From Sphingomonas turrisvirgatae (GTDB lineage: Bacteria; Pseudomonadota; Alphaproteobacteria; Sphingomonadales; Sphingomonadaceae): 64,000 bases of DNA. The stretch's first letter is position 1, and each line of letters starts with the position of its first letter. Location: NCBI RefSeq assembly GCF_001721295.1, contig NZ_MDDS01000068.1, positions 1 through 64,000 of the forward strand, written 5' to 3'. Under the pieces are notes generated by a model. It had not been told where the DNA came from. It saw only the letters and a program-made list of their open reading frames with translations, and did no database searches. Below are positions 11,269-21,463 of this stretch, piece by piece. Made by a program: the position numbers and the translations under genes.

Positions 11269-12281
11269 GTCGCAGGCACGGCCTCGGTCAGCGCGCGGCG
11301 CTCGGCGGCCTGCGCGGCCAGGCGGATCGCCGCGATCATCGCGCCGGGTTCGGCCAGATCCTGGCCGGCGATACCGAACGCGGTGCCATGATCGGGCGAG
11401 GTGCGCACGATCGGCAGCCCCAGCGTCATGTTGACGCCCTCGTCGAAATGCAGCGTTTTCAGGGGCACCAGCGCCTGGTCGTGATAAAGGCAGATCGCTG
11501 CGTCATACATCGCGCGCGCGCGGGCGTGGAACATCGTGTCGGCCGCCATCGGCCCGACCGCGTCGATCCCTTCGGCACGCAGCTGGGCGATCGCCGGTTC
11601 GACGATCTCGATCTCCTCGCGCCCCATCGCGCCGCTCTCGCCGGCATGGGGGTTCAGCCCGGCAAAGGCCAGGCGCGGCGCCTCGATCCCGAAATTGCGG
11701 GTCAAGCCGCGCGCAGTGGCGCGCGCCTTGGCGACGATCAGCTCGACCGAGAGCGCGTCGCGCACGGCGGCAAAGGGGATGTGGGTCGTCACCGGCACGA
11801 CGCGCAGCGTCGGCCCGGCCAGCATCATCACCGCGTTTTCCTTGGACACGCCGCAGCGTTCGGCAACGAACTCGGTCTGGCCGGGATGCGTAAAGCCGAT
11901 GCCATAAAGCTGCACCTTCGACACCGGTCCGGTGACCAGCGCGCCCGCAGCGCCCGATCGCGCCAGCCCGGTCGCCATCTCCAGGCTGTCGAGCGCGCAG
12001 CGCGCGCCATCGGTATCCGGTTCACCAGGCCTGATTGTGCCGCCATCGGCGACCGAAAGCACCGGCAGCGCGTCGGCGAAGGCGCCGGCCGCCGCGCTGG
12101 GATCGCCGATCCGGGCGACCGGGCCATCCCATACCGCTTCGATCGCGCGCGGGTCGCCGACCGCGAAGAACGGGCTCAGCGAATGCAGCGCGCGGTTGGT
12201 CCACGCCTTGGCGATAATCTCGGGCCCGATCCCGGCCGGATCGCCCATCGCGACCGCGAGCGGGCGGATGGGCGGGGCCAC
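11265..12281 (-). CDS. pdxA: 4-hydroxythreonine-4-phosphate dehydrogenase
   Basis: 338 aa from the GTG at 12281, one base after the surA stop. Oxidises 4-phosphohydroxy-L-threonine in the de novo pyridoxal phosphate pathway. Family motifs: [14 protein letters not shown] at the N terminus, [11 protein letters not shown] (metal/substrate His), [21 protein letters not shown], and [14 protein letters not shown]. The frame stays open upstream through surA, but that part is only the shadow of surA. An internal ATG at 12248 (MGDPAG) would be too short at the N terminus. Position between surA and rsmA is the classical gene order. Confidence 0.95.
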   Translation of the reverse strand: MAPPIRPLAVAMGDPAGIGPEIIAKAWTNRALHSLSPFFAVGDPRAIEAVWDGPVARIGDPSAAAGAFADALPVLSVADGGTIRPGEPDTDGARCALDSLEMATGLARSGAAGALVTGPVSKVQLYGIGFTHPGQTEFVAERCGVSKENAVMMLAGPTLRVVPVTTHIPFAAVRDALSVELIVAKARATARGLTRNFGIEAPRLAFAGLNPHAGESGAMGREEIEIVEPAIAQLRAEGIDAVGPMAADTMFHARARAMYDAAICLYHDQALVPLKTLHFDEGVNMTLGLPIVRTSPDHGTAFGIAGQDLAEPGAMIAAIRLAAQAAERRALTEAVPAT

Positions 12282-12282
12282 C

Positions 12283-13647
12283 TTACCGATACTCGATGAT
12301 CGCGTCGCGGCGCAGGTCGCGCAGCAGGCGCTGGGCGCGAAGGTTGGTGCGACTCTCCTCCAGGCCTTCGCGGATCTGATCCGTCGAGGGCAGGCCTGCC
12401 TCGCGCGGATCGTCGCGCCCGCACAGCACGAGCGCACGCACGCCTTCGCTGGGTGAACCAAAGGGTGGGGTTGCCTGACCGACCTGCAGGTTGAGGACGA
12501 TGTCCTGCAACTGCGGCGGCAGGTCGCGCACGCGCACCGCGTCATTGTCGACCACTTCGGCGCCCAACGCCTCGGCCGCCTTGCCAACCGCGCCGCAGCC
12601 GTTGGTCGATTGCAGCACCTTGGCGAACTCGCCGGCCCTCGCCTGCGCCTGCGCCTGGGTGGTGCCGGTCGCGAACTTCACCGTGATCTGCCGCAGGCTG
12701 AGGCGCGCGTCGCGCGGATCGGCGGTCAGCACCTGGCGCTTGTCGACCAGGTACAGCACCGAGAAGCCGCCCGGGATCTCGATCGGGCCGGCGACCTGGC
12801 CGACCTGCATCTGCGCGACGGCCGCCGCGATCGGCGCCGGCAGCATCGGCGCGCGCACCCAGCCCAGGTCGCCGCCGGTCGCCTTGGTGGAGGCTTCCGA
12901 GAAGCGCGCGAAATATTCGAACGGGCGACCCTGCTGCATCTGCTGGATCATCTGCTGCATCGCGCGATAGACTTCGCCCGAACGCTCTGGCGTCGCCGAG
13001 ATATAGATTTCACGCAGATTGAATTCGTCGGTGCCCTGCGCCGCCTTCAGCCGCGCAATGATGCCGTTGATCTCGTCGTCGCTGACGTTGATGAAGCTCG
13101 ACACCTTGCGCTGAATCACGCGCTGCCATGCCAGCTCGCCCTCGATCTGGCGGCGCAGCGACCGCTCCGACGAGCCGATGTCGCGCAGCCATTTGCGCAT
13201 TTCGTCCGGCGTGCGCTTGAACCGTTGCGACAGCCCGACAAAACTGCGGTCGATCTGGTCCGCGCCGATCGAGATGTCGTTGGCCTTGGCCTCCTGGATC
13301 TGGATCGTCTCATCGGTCAGCTGGCGCAGGATCTGCAGCCGCAGCTGGTTGGCTTCCTCGGCCGACAGGTTGAAGCCCTGAAGCCCGACGATCAGGTTGA
13401 AACGCTGATCGACTTCGGTGCGCGTGATGACATAGCCGTTCACGATCGCCGTCGGCTTTCGCACGTTCGGGTCGGCCTTGCCGAAGATCTGCAGGTTTTG
13501 CGGCAGGTCGAGATTGGCGGTGGAGGGCACCGCCTGCTCGGCCGGCCCTTCGCTCACCGTCTGCGCGGCGATCGCGCCGCTCAGGCAAATTCCAGCGATC
13601 AACACTGCCGAGCGGCAGAACCCTACGACCTTCGAAGTCATCTTCAC
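12283..13647 (-). CDS. surA: SurA-type periplasmic chaperone / peptidyl-prolyl isomerase
   Basis: 454 aa with a signal peptide (about residues 1-28, ending SGAIAAQ). The N-terminal SurA chaperone domain includes VNGYVITRTEVDQRFNLI. It is followed by a parvulin domain (about 210-310, FNLREIYISA and GGDLGWVRAPML) and a more degenerate second parvulin-like region (about 315-420). SurA escorts outer-membrane proteins, including LptD, through the periplasm; it lies directly downstream of lptD. The start is GTG at 13647 or ATG at 13641; the sequence does not decide between them. Confidence 0.93.
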   Translation of the reverse strand: MKMTSKVVGFCRSAVLIAGICLSGAIAAQTVSEGPAEQAVPSTANLDLPQNLQIFGKADPNVRKPTAIVNGYVITRTEVDQRFNLIVGLQGFNLSAEEANQLRLQILRQLTDETIQIQEAKANDISIGADQIDRSFVGLSQRFKRTPDEMRKWLRDIGSSERSLRRQIEGELAWQRVIQRKVSSFINVSDDEINGIIARLKAAQGTDEFNLREIYISATPERSGEVYRAMQQMIQQMQQGRPFEYFARFSEASTKATGGDLGWVRAPMLPAPIAAAVAQMQVGQVAGPIEIPGGFSVLYLVDKRQVLTADPRDARLSLRQITVKFATGTTQAQAQARAGEFAKVLQSTNGCGAVGKAAEALGAEVVDNDAVRVRDLPPQLQDIVLNLQVGQATPPFGSPSEGVRALVLCGRDDPREAGLPSTDQIREGLEESRTNLRAQRLLRDLRRDAIIEYR

Positions 13648-13744
13648 CTGTACCTGAATCCTTGACCCTCAGCAGGGCCGAGGCGATCTACTCGCCAATT
13701 GTGCCTGAACTGGGGCTTACGCAATCACTGATTGAGGTTGGACC

Positions 13745-16033
13745 CTAACGCCCAAGATTGGTGAGCGCCAGCGTCAAGAGATAGCTGTTCCCGCGCCGGG
13801 CGTCGCCCACGGTCTGATAATCCCGCTTCCACGTGAGACCGAAGCGGATGCAGTCGTCTTCATACTCCACGCCCAGGCGGTGGCGCACCGGCTCGAACCC
13901 GTTGTTGAGCGAGGCGGGGTCCTCCTCGCGGTCCGTGAGGTCGATCACCGCCGATCCGAACACCGACCAGAAGCGCGCGACCTGCACGCGTCCGCCAACG
14001 CGCGCTTCCTCGCGGTCCTGCAGATCCTCGAGCGCGAAGGGGATGTTTCGGTTGAGCCGTAGATAGCCGATCATCGCATAGGTGGTGCGCGATCCGACGA
14101 CCGCGTCGATCTCGTTGCGGCGGATCGCCAGGCTGTCCTTGTCCAGCCGGTAACGGTGATTGAACGTCAGGAAGTCGCGATAGCGCACGACGTTGCGCCC
14201 GACGATGTCGGAAACGCGGTCGGTCAGGCCGGTCCCATCAGGGAGCAGCGAGGGGCGGGAGGACAGTCGATAGCTCTGCCCGATATTCGCCTCGATCGAG
14301 AAGCCGGGCAGGTACAGCGCATAATCGATGCCAAAGGTGAAGCGGGTCGAATCCTCGAACCGGTCATATCCCGGGAAGCGGTTGAGCGCGAAGAGGTTGG
14401 AATCCTCAAGGTCGACCGATCGCGCGTCCTCGTTCGGGACGTCCAGATTTTCGATGCGCGGGGCCGCGACGATCTGGAAACGCGGGGTGATGCGCTGCAC
14501 GCCGCCGAACGCTTCGCCGATCAGGGGCCATTTGACGTCGACGGCCAGCGCGCCGATGCCGCGCGCCTGGAACCCCTCCAGCCCGCGATAGCTCGGCACG
14601 CTCGTCGCCAGCGTGTCCTGCGTGTTGTAGAGGTCGCCGCGCGCATAGGCGGTCAGCGTCAACTCCTGACCCCAGGCGGTCAGCTTGCGCAGGTCGTAGC
14701 GCAGCGAGGCGAAGGCGCGCTGCGTGTCCTGCCCCGCGCTGCGGGACAGCGCCAGACTGTTCAGTTGAAGCTCGAACCGGCCGCCCGGCAGCAGGTCCTG
14801 GCCGAACCGGCGGCGGTAATCGATCTCGGGCAGCGCGATCGGTTGAAGCCCCTGATTCTCGGTCAGGCGAAGCGTCTGCACTGCCCAGCCATTGACCGCG
14901 AAATAGCTGTCGCGATCGATCCGCTCGAGCCGCAGATTGTTGCGCAGCCGATCTTCCGAGGTGATGTCGTAGCGGCGCAGGAACGTGCGGTCGCTCGCCA
15001 GCCGGATCGATCCGCTCGCCCGCCAATAGGGGTCGAACTGATAGCGGCCGGTCGCATCGACATAGCCGCGAAAGCGGTTCTCGTCGGCAACGCCGCTGGG
15101 CGCGACGAGGAAGTCGTCGGCGCGGCTGCTATAGGTCGCAAAGCCGGCCACGCGGAAAGCGCCCTTGTCCAGCAGGTGGCGATATTCGCCCTCCAGCATC
15201 GGCAGCGCGCCGGAAAACAGGTGCGGCTTGACCGTCAGGTCGCGATTGGGACCCAGGTTGAAGAAATAGGGCAGCGCCACTTCAAAGCCGTTGACCGCGT
15301 CATAGCGGATATCGGGCGCGAGCAGCCCGCTGGCATTGCCCCCCCCGATCGAATGCGAGAAGACCGGCAGCGGCAGTGAAGCGATGCCGAAAAGCGAGAT
15401 GCGCGCGCCGGTATAGCGGATGCGTTCGCGCGCCGGGTCATAGACCACGCGCACCGCCGTGATCTTCCACGACGGCTCCTTGGGGCAATTGTCCGAATCG
15501 ACCACCGCGCAGGGCGTATAGGCCGCACGGTCGACGGTGATGACGCCACCCTGGTTGCGCGTGCCGCGCTGCGCGGCGAGCCGTCCGCCCTGCTCCAGCA
15601 CGACCAGCATGTTCTCGATCACGCCGTCCTTGAGCGAATCGGTCAGTTCGATGCGGTCGCCGAACGCGGTATCGCCTTCGGGGTTGGTGACGGCAATGCC
15701 GCCGCTCGCGACAACCTGGCCGGTCTTGCGGTTCCACACCACCTCGTCGGCGCGCAGCCGGTTGCCCTCGCGGAACATGCGCACGTCGCCCTTCACCGTG
15801 ACGACATCGCTGTTCGTGTCGTATTCGGCGGTGTCGGCGCTGAACTGGATCTGGTCGGGATCGTCGGGCAGCGGCGTTTCGGACGGCGGGGGCGGTTCGG
15901 TCGCGCGGTCCTGCAAGTCCTGCGGCGTCGCGAAGGCGGCGGGTGCGGCGCACAGCGCGAACGGCAGCATCCCGGCGAGCAGCAGAGCCTTGCGCGTCAC
16001 TAAGAACCAACCCCTTTTACGCCGACCCGGCAT
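13745..16033 (-). CDS. lptD: LPS-assembly outer-membrane protein LptD
   Basis: 762 aa. A signal peptide (ending ALCAAPAAFA) leads into a periplasmic OstA/LptA-like beta-jellyroll (about residues 60-190, FSADTAEYDTNSDVVTVKGDVRM) and a long C-terminal beta-barrel rich in Tyr/Arg/Asp strands ending LLTLALTNLGR. LptD with LptE inserts lipopolysaccharide into the outer leaflet; sphingomonads keep lptD although many carry glycosphingolipids. The start is taken as ATG at 16033. GTG at 16000 (VTRKALLLAGM) would give a more compact signal peptide and is possible. First gene of the lptD-surA-pdxA-rsmA run. Confidence 0.94.
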   Translation of the reverse strand: MPGRRKRGWFLVTRKALLLAGMLPFALCAAPAAFATPQDLQDRATEPPPPSETPLPDDPDQIQFSADTAEYDTNSDVVTVKGDVRMFREGNRLRADEVVWNRKTGQVVASGGIAVTNPEGDTAFGDRIELTDSLKDGVIENMLVVLEQGGRLAAQRGTRNQGGVITVDRAAYTPCAVVDSDNCPKEPSWKITAVRVVYDPARERIRYTGARISLFGIASLPLPVFSHSIGGGNASGLLAPDIRYDAVNGFEVALPYFFNLGPNRDLTVKPHLFSGALPMLEGEYRHLLDKGAFRVAGFATYSSRADDFLVAPSGVADENRFRGYVDATGRYQFDPYWRASGSIRLASDRTFLRRYDITSEDRLRNNLRLERIDRDSYFAVNGWAVQTLRLTENQGLQPIALPEIDYRRRFGQDLLPGGRFELQLNSLALSRSAGQDTQRAFASLRYDLRKLTAWGQELTLTAYARGDLYNTQDTLATSVPSYRGLEGFQARGIGALAVDVKWPLIGEAFGGVQRITPRFQIVAAPRIENLDVPNEDARSVDLEDSNLFALNRFPGYDRFEDSTRFTFGIDYALYLPGFSIEANIGQSYRLSSRPSLLPDGTGLTDRVSDIVGRNVVRYRDFLTFNHRYRLDKDSLAIRRNEIDAVVGSRTTYAMIGYLRLNRNIPFALEDLQDREEARVGGRVQVARFWSVFGSAVIDLTDREEDPASLNNGFEPVRHRLGVEYEDDCIRFGLTWKRDYQTVGDARRGNSYLLTLALTNLGR

Positions 16034-16184
16034 TCGCGCCTCGCGCGGCCTTGTCCCTCAACCCTATTGCACCGCATGCCTTGCTTCGCAATCGCTTGGG
16101 GCCTTTGGGCTTTGCCGTTCGCCGCGCGCGAGCCTAGATAAGCGGTAACGAGCGACACAACGATCCACAGGAACAGGAAGTTTC

Positions 16185-17660
16185 ATGAACGTAACATTTG
16201 CCGCCACGCGTCCCGCCGAGACGCCCGTGCTGGTGCTGCCGGTCGAGAAGGACGGGGTCGGCCGCATCGCCGCGGCGACGCTGGACGAGGCGACGCTGGC
16301 GCTCGCGCGCGGGGCGGCCAAGGCCGGCCGGTTCGAGGGTGAGGCCGGATCGCTGGCCGAGATCTTCCTGCCCGGCGGGGACGAGGCCAACCGGCTGGTG
16401 CTGCTCGGTGTCGGCGCGGGTAGCGAAGCGGATTACGAGCGGGCCGGCGGCGCGCTGACCGCGCGGTTCCTGACCTCCGGCATCACGGCGGTCGCGGTCG
16501 ATTTCGCGGCGCTCGCGGCCCAGCCCAGCAGCCGCGCGGTCGCGCGCTTCGCCGGGGCGGCGGTTCAGCGCGGCTGGCGCTTCGACGAATATCGCACCAA
16601 GCTGACCGACAAGCAGAAGCCGACGCTCGACTCGATCGTGCTGGCCAATGCGCCGGCGGGCAGCGAGGCGGCTTGGGACGAGATGCTGGCGCTCACCGGC
16701 GGCCTCGAACTCACCCGCACGCTGGTGAGCGAGCCGCCGAACATCCTCTACCCCGACAGCTTCGTGGAGCGTTGCCGGCACCTGGCCGAGCTTGGCGTCG
16801 AGATCACCGTGCTCGACCGCGCGCAGATGGAAGAACTGGGCATGGGCGCGCTGCTCGGCGTGGCGCAGGGTTCCGTGCGCGAAGGCCGCATCCTCGCCAT
16901 GCGCTGGAACGGCAAGGGGGAGGGCGACGTCGAGCTTGCCTTGGTTGGCAAGGGCGTGACCTTCGACACCGGCGGCATCTCGATCAAGCCCGCCGCGGGC
17001 ATGGAAGACATGAAGTGGGACATGGGCGGCGCCGGCGCGGTCGCCGGCACGATGAAGGCGCTCGCTGCACGCAAGGCGAAGGTCAACGTTGTCGGCGTGT
17101 GCGGGCTGGTCGAGAACATGCCCGACGGCAATGCCCAGCGCCCGGGCGACGTGGTGAAGACCATGTCGGGCCAGACGGTCGAAGTCATCAACACCGACGC
17201 CGAGGGCCGGCTGGTCCTGTGCGACGCGATCACCTGGACGCAAGCGACGTTCAAGCCAAAGACGATCGTTGATCTGGCGACGCTGACCGGCGCGATGATC
17301 ATCAGCCTGGGGTCCGAACATGGCGGCCTGTTCGCCAATGACGACGGCCTGGCCGAGGAACTGCTTGCCGCCGGCCGTGCGACCGGCGACCTGCTCTGGC
17401 GCTTCCCGCTGGGCGACGCGTACAACAAGCTGATCGATAGCCCCATCGCCGACATGAAGAATGTCGGGCCGCGCGGCGCGGGTTCGATCACCGCGGCGCA
17501 ATTCATCCAGCGCTTCGTCGAGCCGGGCGTGCGCTGGGCGCATCTCGACATCGCCGGCATGGTGTGGGCGGACAAGCCGGGCAGCACCTATGACAAGGGT
17601 GCGACCGGCTATGGCGTGCGCCTGCTCGACCGCTTCGTCCGCGACAATTTCGAGGGCTGA
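16185..17660 (+). CDS. pepA: Leucyl aminopeptidase (M17 family)
   Basis: 491 aa, the usual length. Two-zinc cytosolic aminopeptidase releasing N-terminal residues from peptides. The catalytic domain shows VGKGVTFDTGGISIKP, MKWDMGGAGAVAGTM, and the family signature NTDAEGRLVLCDA. Preceded by an AGGAACAGGAAG ribosome-binding site. Divergent from lptD and followed by holC, an order common in proteobacteria. Confidence 0.97.
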   Translation: MNVTFAATRPAETPVLVLPVEKDGVGRIAAATLDEATLALARGAAKAGRFEGEAGSLAEIFLPGGDEANRLVLLGVGAGSEADYERAGGALTARFLTSGITAVAVDFAALAAQPSSRAVARFAGAAVQRGWRFDEYRTKLTDKQKPTLDSIVLANAPAGSEAAWDEMLALTGGLELTRTLVSEPPNILYPDSFVERCRHLAELGVEITVLDRAQMEELGMGALLGVAQGSVREGRILAMRWNGKGEGDVELALVGKGVTFDTGGISIKPAAGMEDMKWDMGGAGAVAGTMKALAARKAKVNVVGVCGLVENMPDGNAQRPGDVVKTMSGQTVEVINTDAEGRLVLCDAITWTQATFKPKTIVDLATLTGAMIISLGSEHGGLFANDDGLAEELLAAGRATGDLLWRFPLGDAYNKLIDSPIADMKNVGPRGAGSITAAQFIQRFVEPGVRWAHLDIAGMVWADKPGSTYDKGATGYGVRLLDRFVRDNFEG

Positions 17661-17670
17661 CGCGGCCGCG

Positions 17671-18111
17671 ATGCAAGTCGATTTCTACCACCTGACCACG
17701 ACGCCGGTCGAGCGCGCGCTGCCGAGCATCGCGGTCAAGGTGGTGGAATCCGGCGGCCGCCTGCTCGTCGTTTCAGGCGACGAGGGTCAGCGCCGCCAGA
17801 TCGACGCGTCGCTCTGGACGTGGCAGGCCGATAGCTTTCTGCCGCATGCGCAGGCCGGGGCCGGGGACGACAGCCTGCAGCCGGTGCTGATCGGCGAAGC
17901 GGTCGATCCCGCCAATGGCGCACGGTTCGTGGCGCTGATCGACGGCGTCTGGCGCGACGAAGCGCTTGCCTTCGATCGCGCTTTCCACTTCTTCGACGGC
18001 GAACGGATCGCGGAATCGCGCGCCGCCTGGAAAGCGCTTGCCGACCGCCAGGGCGTAGAACGGCGCTATTTCAAGCAGGATGAGAATGGCCGCTGGGGCC
18101 AGGCGGCTTGA
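17671..18111 (+). CDS. holC: DNA polymerase III chi subunit
   Basis: 146 aa, typical length. Begins MQVDFYHLTTTPVERALP and contains the chi signature region RRQIDASLWTWQADSFLPHAQAG with the SLWT..P..FLPH pattern. Chi links the clamp loader to single-stranded DNA-binding protein at the replication fork. The start is the ATG 11 bp after the pepA stop; the frame is open further upstream only as a shadow of pepA. Confidence 0.94.
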   Translation: MQVDFYHLTTTPVERALPSIAVKVVESGGRLLVVSGDEGQRRQIDASLWTWQADSFLPHAQAGAGDDSLQPVLIGEAVDPANGARFVALIDGVWRDEALAFDRAFHFFDGERIAESRAAWKALADRQGVERRYFKQDENGRWGQAA

Positions 18112-18153
18112 GCTTGCTCCGGCTATGTCGACGGCCGTTAGTTGAAACAGCGA

Positions 18154-18972
18154 TTACTGGCGTTTAACACCCAAACCAAGCGATGCCCGCGTGATCGGAT
18201 TGTCGAGTGCACGTTGCGACACCCCGCGCATCGGTGCCTGGCCGTAGCCGGTCGGTATTTCCGTCGCGATCGGCTGACAGATGATAAATGCGGCGATCGG
18301 CTGCTTGGCGTAAAGATCGGCCTCGGCCCGGTCATAGCCCAGTTCGTAGGCGCTCGTGACCTGCTTCATCCGGATTCCGGCCAGCGCCATCATCCGGTTG
18401 GCGAACCTGGCCTGCGAAATGGCGAGTTCTAGCGTGCGGGCCTCTTCGGCACTGAACGCTCGGCCGGGACCGGACAGCGTATGGAGACGCGTCCAGATGT
18501 CGAGTTCGCCGCGATGTAGTGTCGCCATCTGATCGGCGAAGTCATAGGCGGTCGCGTAATTGTCGAGCAACTCACTGTCGAGATGCGCCGCGGTCTGCGC
18601 ATCCAGCGTGCTTTGCCACACGCCCCTGGGCCAGGTGCGGTAGGGCGGCAGTCCGATGTCGCCGAGCGGGGCAAGGCGCCCGATCCGTTCAGCATCGCGA
18701 ACGACCCGTGCCACATCGTCCAGACGCCGCTCGATACAGGCTTCGATCTTCACGCGCTCTTCGCCCTGACCGATCAGCTCACCCAGCTCGCCGCTCATCG
18801 CTGCGCGCGCGCCGCGCACTTCGACCCGCCAGCCGATTTCGGTGGCAATCGCGCCCAGGCCGAGCGCGATCAGCACGCCCAAAACGACGCTGCCAACCTC
18901 GCGCACGAACTTTTGCCGTCGTTCGCCGCCCATGATGCGCGTGCGCCAGCCGTGCCGTCTCGTCCCCGTCAC
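18154..18972 (-). CDS. Membrane-anchored protein of unknown function
   Basis: 272 aa. A basic N terminus and one membrane segment (about residues 28-48, [18 protein letters not shown]) anchor a mainly helical domain. Near residue 78 it has a cysteine ([17 protein letters not shown]), and later Ala-rich helices ([23 protein letters not shown] region). I recognise no catalytic motif. A later ATG at residue 14 ([13 protein letters not shown]) is an equally good start. It converges on holC with a short gap. Confidence 0.7.
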   Translation of the reverse strand: MTGTRRHGWRTRIMGGERRQKFVREVGSVVLGVLIALGLGAIATEIGWRVEVRGARAAMSGELGELIGQGEERVKIEACIERRLDDVARVVRDAERIGRLAPLGDIGLPPYRTWPRGVWQSTLDAQTAAHLDSELLDNYATAYDFADQMATLHRGELDIWTRLHTLSGPGRAFSAEEARTLELAISQARFANRMMALAGIRMKQVTSAYELGYDRAEADLYAKQPIAAFIICQPIATEIPTGYGQAPMRGVSQRALDNPITRASLGLGVKRQ

Positions 18973-19056
18973 AAGGCCCCCGCTTGCATCCCCTTGCCCC
19001 CAAGACTAAAGGGCCGCGAACTTCCCGCAACATCCAATTACAGGAGCCGCACGGCC

Positions 19057-19479
19057 ATGGCCGCGACCCGGACCTTTTCGATCATCAAGCCCGATGCCAC
19101 CCGCCGCAACCTGACCGGCGCGGTTACCAAGATGCTGGAGGAAGCCGGCCTGCGCGTCGTCGCGTCCAAGCGCATCCAGATGACTCGCGAGCAGGCCGAG
19201 GGCTTCTATGCGGTGCACAAGGAGCGCCCCTTCTTCGGCGAGCTGGTCGAATTCATGATCTCCGGCCCGGTCGTCGTTCAGGTGCTGGAAGGCGAGAACG
19301 CCGTGCAGCGCAACCGCGACATCATGGGCGCGACCAACCCGGCGAACGCGGAAGCCGGCACGATCCGCAAGGAACTGGCCGAATCGATCGAAGCGAATTC
19401 GGTCCACGGTTCGGACAGCGACGAGAATGCCGCGATCGAGATCGCGTTCTTCTTCAAGCCGGAAGAAATCGTCGGCTAA
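19057..19479 (+). CDS. ndk: Nucleoside diphosphate kinase
   Basis: 140 aa, canonical length. Transfers the gamma phosphate of ATP to nucleoside diphosphates through a phosphohistidine. Visible motifs: [13 protein letters not shown] at the N terminus, [15 protein letters not shown], and the active-site His in NSVHGSDS. Preceded by a CAGGAG-type ribosome-binding site and followed at once by a strong terminator (19513-19544). Confidence 0.98.
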   Translation: MAATRTFSIIKPDATRRNLTGAVTKMLEEAGLRVVASKRIQMTREQAEGFYAVHKERPFFGELVEFMISGPVVVQVLEGENAVQRNRDIMGATNPANAEAGTIRKELAESIEANSVHGSDSDENAAIEIAFFFKPEEIVG

Positions 19480-19512
19480 AGCCGCCGCGCTACTTGTTAG
19501 CGTGAGACAAAA

Positions 19513-19544
19513 GGCCCCGCTCCGTAACGGAGCGGGGCCTTTTT
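19513..19544 (+). terminator. Rho-independent terminator of ndk
   Basis: A perfect 12-bp stem (GGCCCCGCTCCG / CGGAGCGGGGCC) with a TAA loop is followed by five T. It lies 34 bp after the ndk stop. Confidence 0.95.
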
Positions 19545-19571
19545 GTTGCCTCGACTTGACCCTGTCCAACG

Positions 19572-19689
19572 GCCGTCATCCCGGCCTCGTACCGGGATCC
19601 ACACCGCCCCGCGCAAAGCCGCCCAAGCAGGTAGGCCATCGCTCATCGCGCGGACGGCCCGGGCAAGGCGGTCAAAGCGGAATGACGGC
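19572..19689. repeat. Palindromic intergenic repeat, family 2, copy a
   Basis: Outer ends GCCGTCAT and ATGACGGC are inverted. Inside is the hairpin CCCGGCCTCGTACCGGGATCC. The sequence belongs to the CCCGGC/GCCGGGATGA type of alphaproteobacterial intergenic repeat. Related copies in this window: about 30975-31049, 38064-38160 and 52373-52474. Confidence 0.65.
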
Positions 19690-19734
19690 TAACGACCCCA
19701 TTGCGATCATCTGGCAACCGTGTTGAATGGTCCG

Positions 19735-20067
19735 ATGGATTGGAAAGAAGCTGGAGAATGGGCGGCAACGGTCGCGTTGATCGCCGGTTTGTTGCTTTTC
19801 CCAAAGTGGATGTCCTTCAGGCGCAGGGCGATAGCTGGAGCGATCCTATTCCCTGTGGGCTGGGCGGGAGCTTCTGGCGGCCTCGCTCTCGGTGATCGCC
19901 CATTCATGCAGTCTGAGGCGGTGGCCTTCACGTGGATGGGGATCAGTGTGCTCGCCATCGTGCTGGGGATCACGTTGCTCGTGCCAGTCGTTTTTGAATG
20001 GATTAGAAAACGTCGCGCACCCCGGCGCACGACCGAACGATGGCGTGCCGGTAACTGGAATAGTTAA
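19735..20067 (+). CDS. Small multi-span membrane protein of unknown function
   Basis: 110 aa from the ATG at 19735 (MDWKEAGEWAATVALIAGLL). GTG/TTG codons just upstream would add five residues. Three hydrophobic segments are visible (about 9-24, 33-52 and 64-84), with a basic Arg-rich tail. No family is recognised. It lies between the ndk terminator plus repeat and the histidine kinase gene, which converges on it. Confidence 0.6.
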   Translation: MDWKEAGEWAATVALIAGLLLFPKWMSFRRRAIAGAILFPVGWAGASGGLALGDRPFMQSEAVAFTWMGISVLAIVLGITLLVPVVFEWIRKRRAPRRTTERWRAGNWNS

Positions 20068-20092
20068 ACGGCAGCTAACCACCCAATTGCCG

Positions 20093-21463
20093 CTACCCCC
20101 GCGGCAGGCTGATCACCGCGCACAGCCCACCGCCGTCGCGATTGCCCAATGAAATATCGCCGCCCGCCTCGCGCACGATCGCGCGCGCCAGCGTCAGGCC
20201 AAGACCCACGCCCCCGGTCGATCGGTTGCGCGACGCGTCCAGGCGGGTGAACGGATCGAACACCGCGGCGATCTGCTCGGCCGGGATGCCGGGGCCGCGG
20301 TCGGCGACCTCGATCCGCACGCTGGCTGCGTCCTGCTTCAACGCCACCTCCGCGCCGCCGCCATATTTGACGGCATTCTCGATGAGGTTGCGCACCGCGC
20401 GCCGCATCAGCGCCGGCCGCACACGCAGGATCAGCCGCTCGCCCTCCTCGTAATCGACTGGCTGCCCCAGGTCGTGGAAGTCGGCGACCACCGCGTCGAT
20501 CAGCGCCGACAGGTCGGTCTCGGTCGGCGACTCGCTCGGGCGGCCCAGCCGGGCGAGGCTGAGAATATCGTCGAGTGTCTTGTTCATCTCGTCGATCGTG
20601 TCGGCCATGCGGGCACGGTCCTCGTCATCTTCGACCGATTCGATCCGCACGCGTAGCGCGGCGAGCGGGGTGCGCAGATCGTGGCCGATCGCGCCGAGCA
20701 TCTGGTCCTTCTCGTCCAGCATCGCGGTGACGCGCCGGCTCATAAGATTATAGGCTGCGATCACCGCGCGCACGTCGCCCGGGCCGCGCTCCTCGATCGG
20801 CGTGGCCGGCGTAGAGGGATGGAAATCACGCGCTGCACCGGCCAGCTTGCGCAGCGGACGCCCCACGCGCGCACCGACCCACAGCACCGGGATCAGCACC
20901 GCGATATAGAGGATCAGCGTCTGCGCGATCAGCCGCCAGATCAGGTCGCCGTCGCCGCGCGGCCAGCCGGCGGTCAGCGTCAGCCAGCCCCTGCCGGGGA
21001 TCTCGACCGCGACCAGCAGCTCGGCGCCCAGCCGCTTCATCCGCTCTGCCCGCAACACGTTCATCCTGGCGAACCGCGCATCGCTCGGGTCGATGCGCTT
21101 GACCCCGGTAACGATGCTGCCGACGGTCAGATTGGCTTCGCGCAGGCCCTGGCGGATGCCATTCTCGACATCGCTGCGTCGCGGCAGACCCGCAGGAATG
21201 GGATTGGCCTGCTCCAGCCGCAGCCGCCCGCGCGCACCATCGCGCTGGTTTCGTGCCTCGGGCGGATTGCGAAACCGGCCGTCCCGCAGCCGCTCGGCCG
21301 CATCGACCATGCGCGTGATGGTCGGCGCGGTGACTTGCAGATACTGGCTCTGCCGCCGCTCGCGCAGGATCAGCGCGAAGTTGATCGCCTGTGCGACGAA
21401 CAGCGCCAGCGCGACGAGCAGCGCGATCTGGCCGGTCAGGCTGGTGGGGAGGATGCGTCTCAC
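20093..21463 (-). CDS. Sensor histidine kinase, EnvZ-like
   Basis: 456 aa from the GTG at 21463. Two membrane segments (about 10-28 and 175-195) enclose a periplasmic sensor of about 145 residues rich in Arg/Gln. Then come HAMP, a HisKA domain with H-box GAIGHDLRTPLAALRVRIE, and an HATPase domain with NLIENAVKYGG, DRGPGIP and GGVGLGLTLARAIV. The start overlaps the response-regulator stop by 4 bp (GTGA), so the pair is co-translated. The stimulus is unknown. Confidence 0.93.
   Translation of the reverse strand: MRRILPTSLTGQIALLVALALFVAQAINFALILRERRQSQYLQVTAPTITRMVDAAERLRDGRFRNPPEARNQRDGARGRLRLEQANPIPAGLPRRSDVENGIRQGLREANLTVGSIVTGVKRIDPSDARFARMNVLRAERMKRLGAELLVAVEIPGRGWLTLTAGWPRGDGDLIWRLIAQTLILYIAVLIPVLWVGARVGRPLRKLAGAARDFHPSTPATPIEERGPGDVRAVIAAYNLMSRRVTAMLDEKDQMLGAIGHDLRTPLAALRVRIESVEDDEDRARMADTIDEMNKTLDDILSLARLGRPSESPTETDLSALIDAVVADFHDLGQPVDYEEGERLILRVRPALMRRAVRNLIENAVKYGGGAEVALKQDAASVRIEVADRGPGIPAEQIAAVFDPFTRLDASRNRSTGGVGLGLTLARAIVREAGGDISLGNRDGGGLCAVISLPRG

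Noticed and set aside
20061..20080. CtrA-like TTAA-N7-CTAA
   Set aside because: Imperfect second half, and located at the 3' ends of two converging genes rather than in a promoter.
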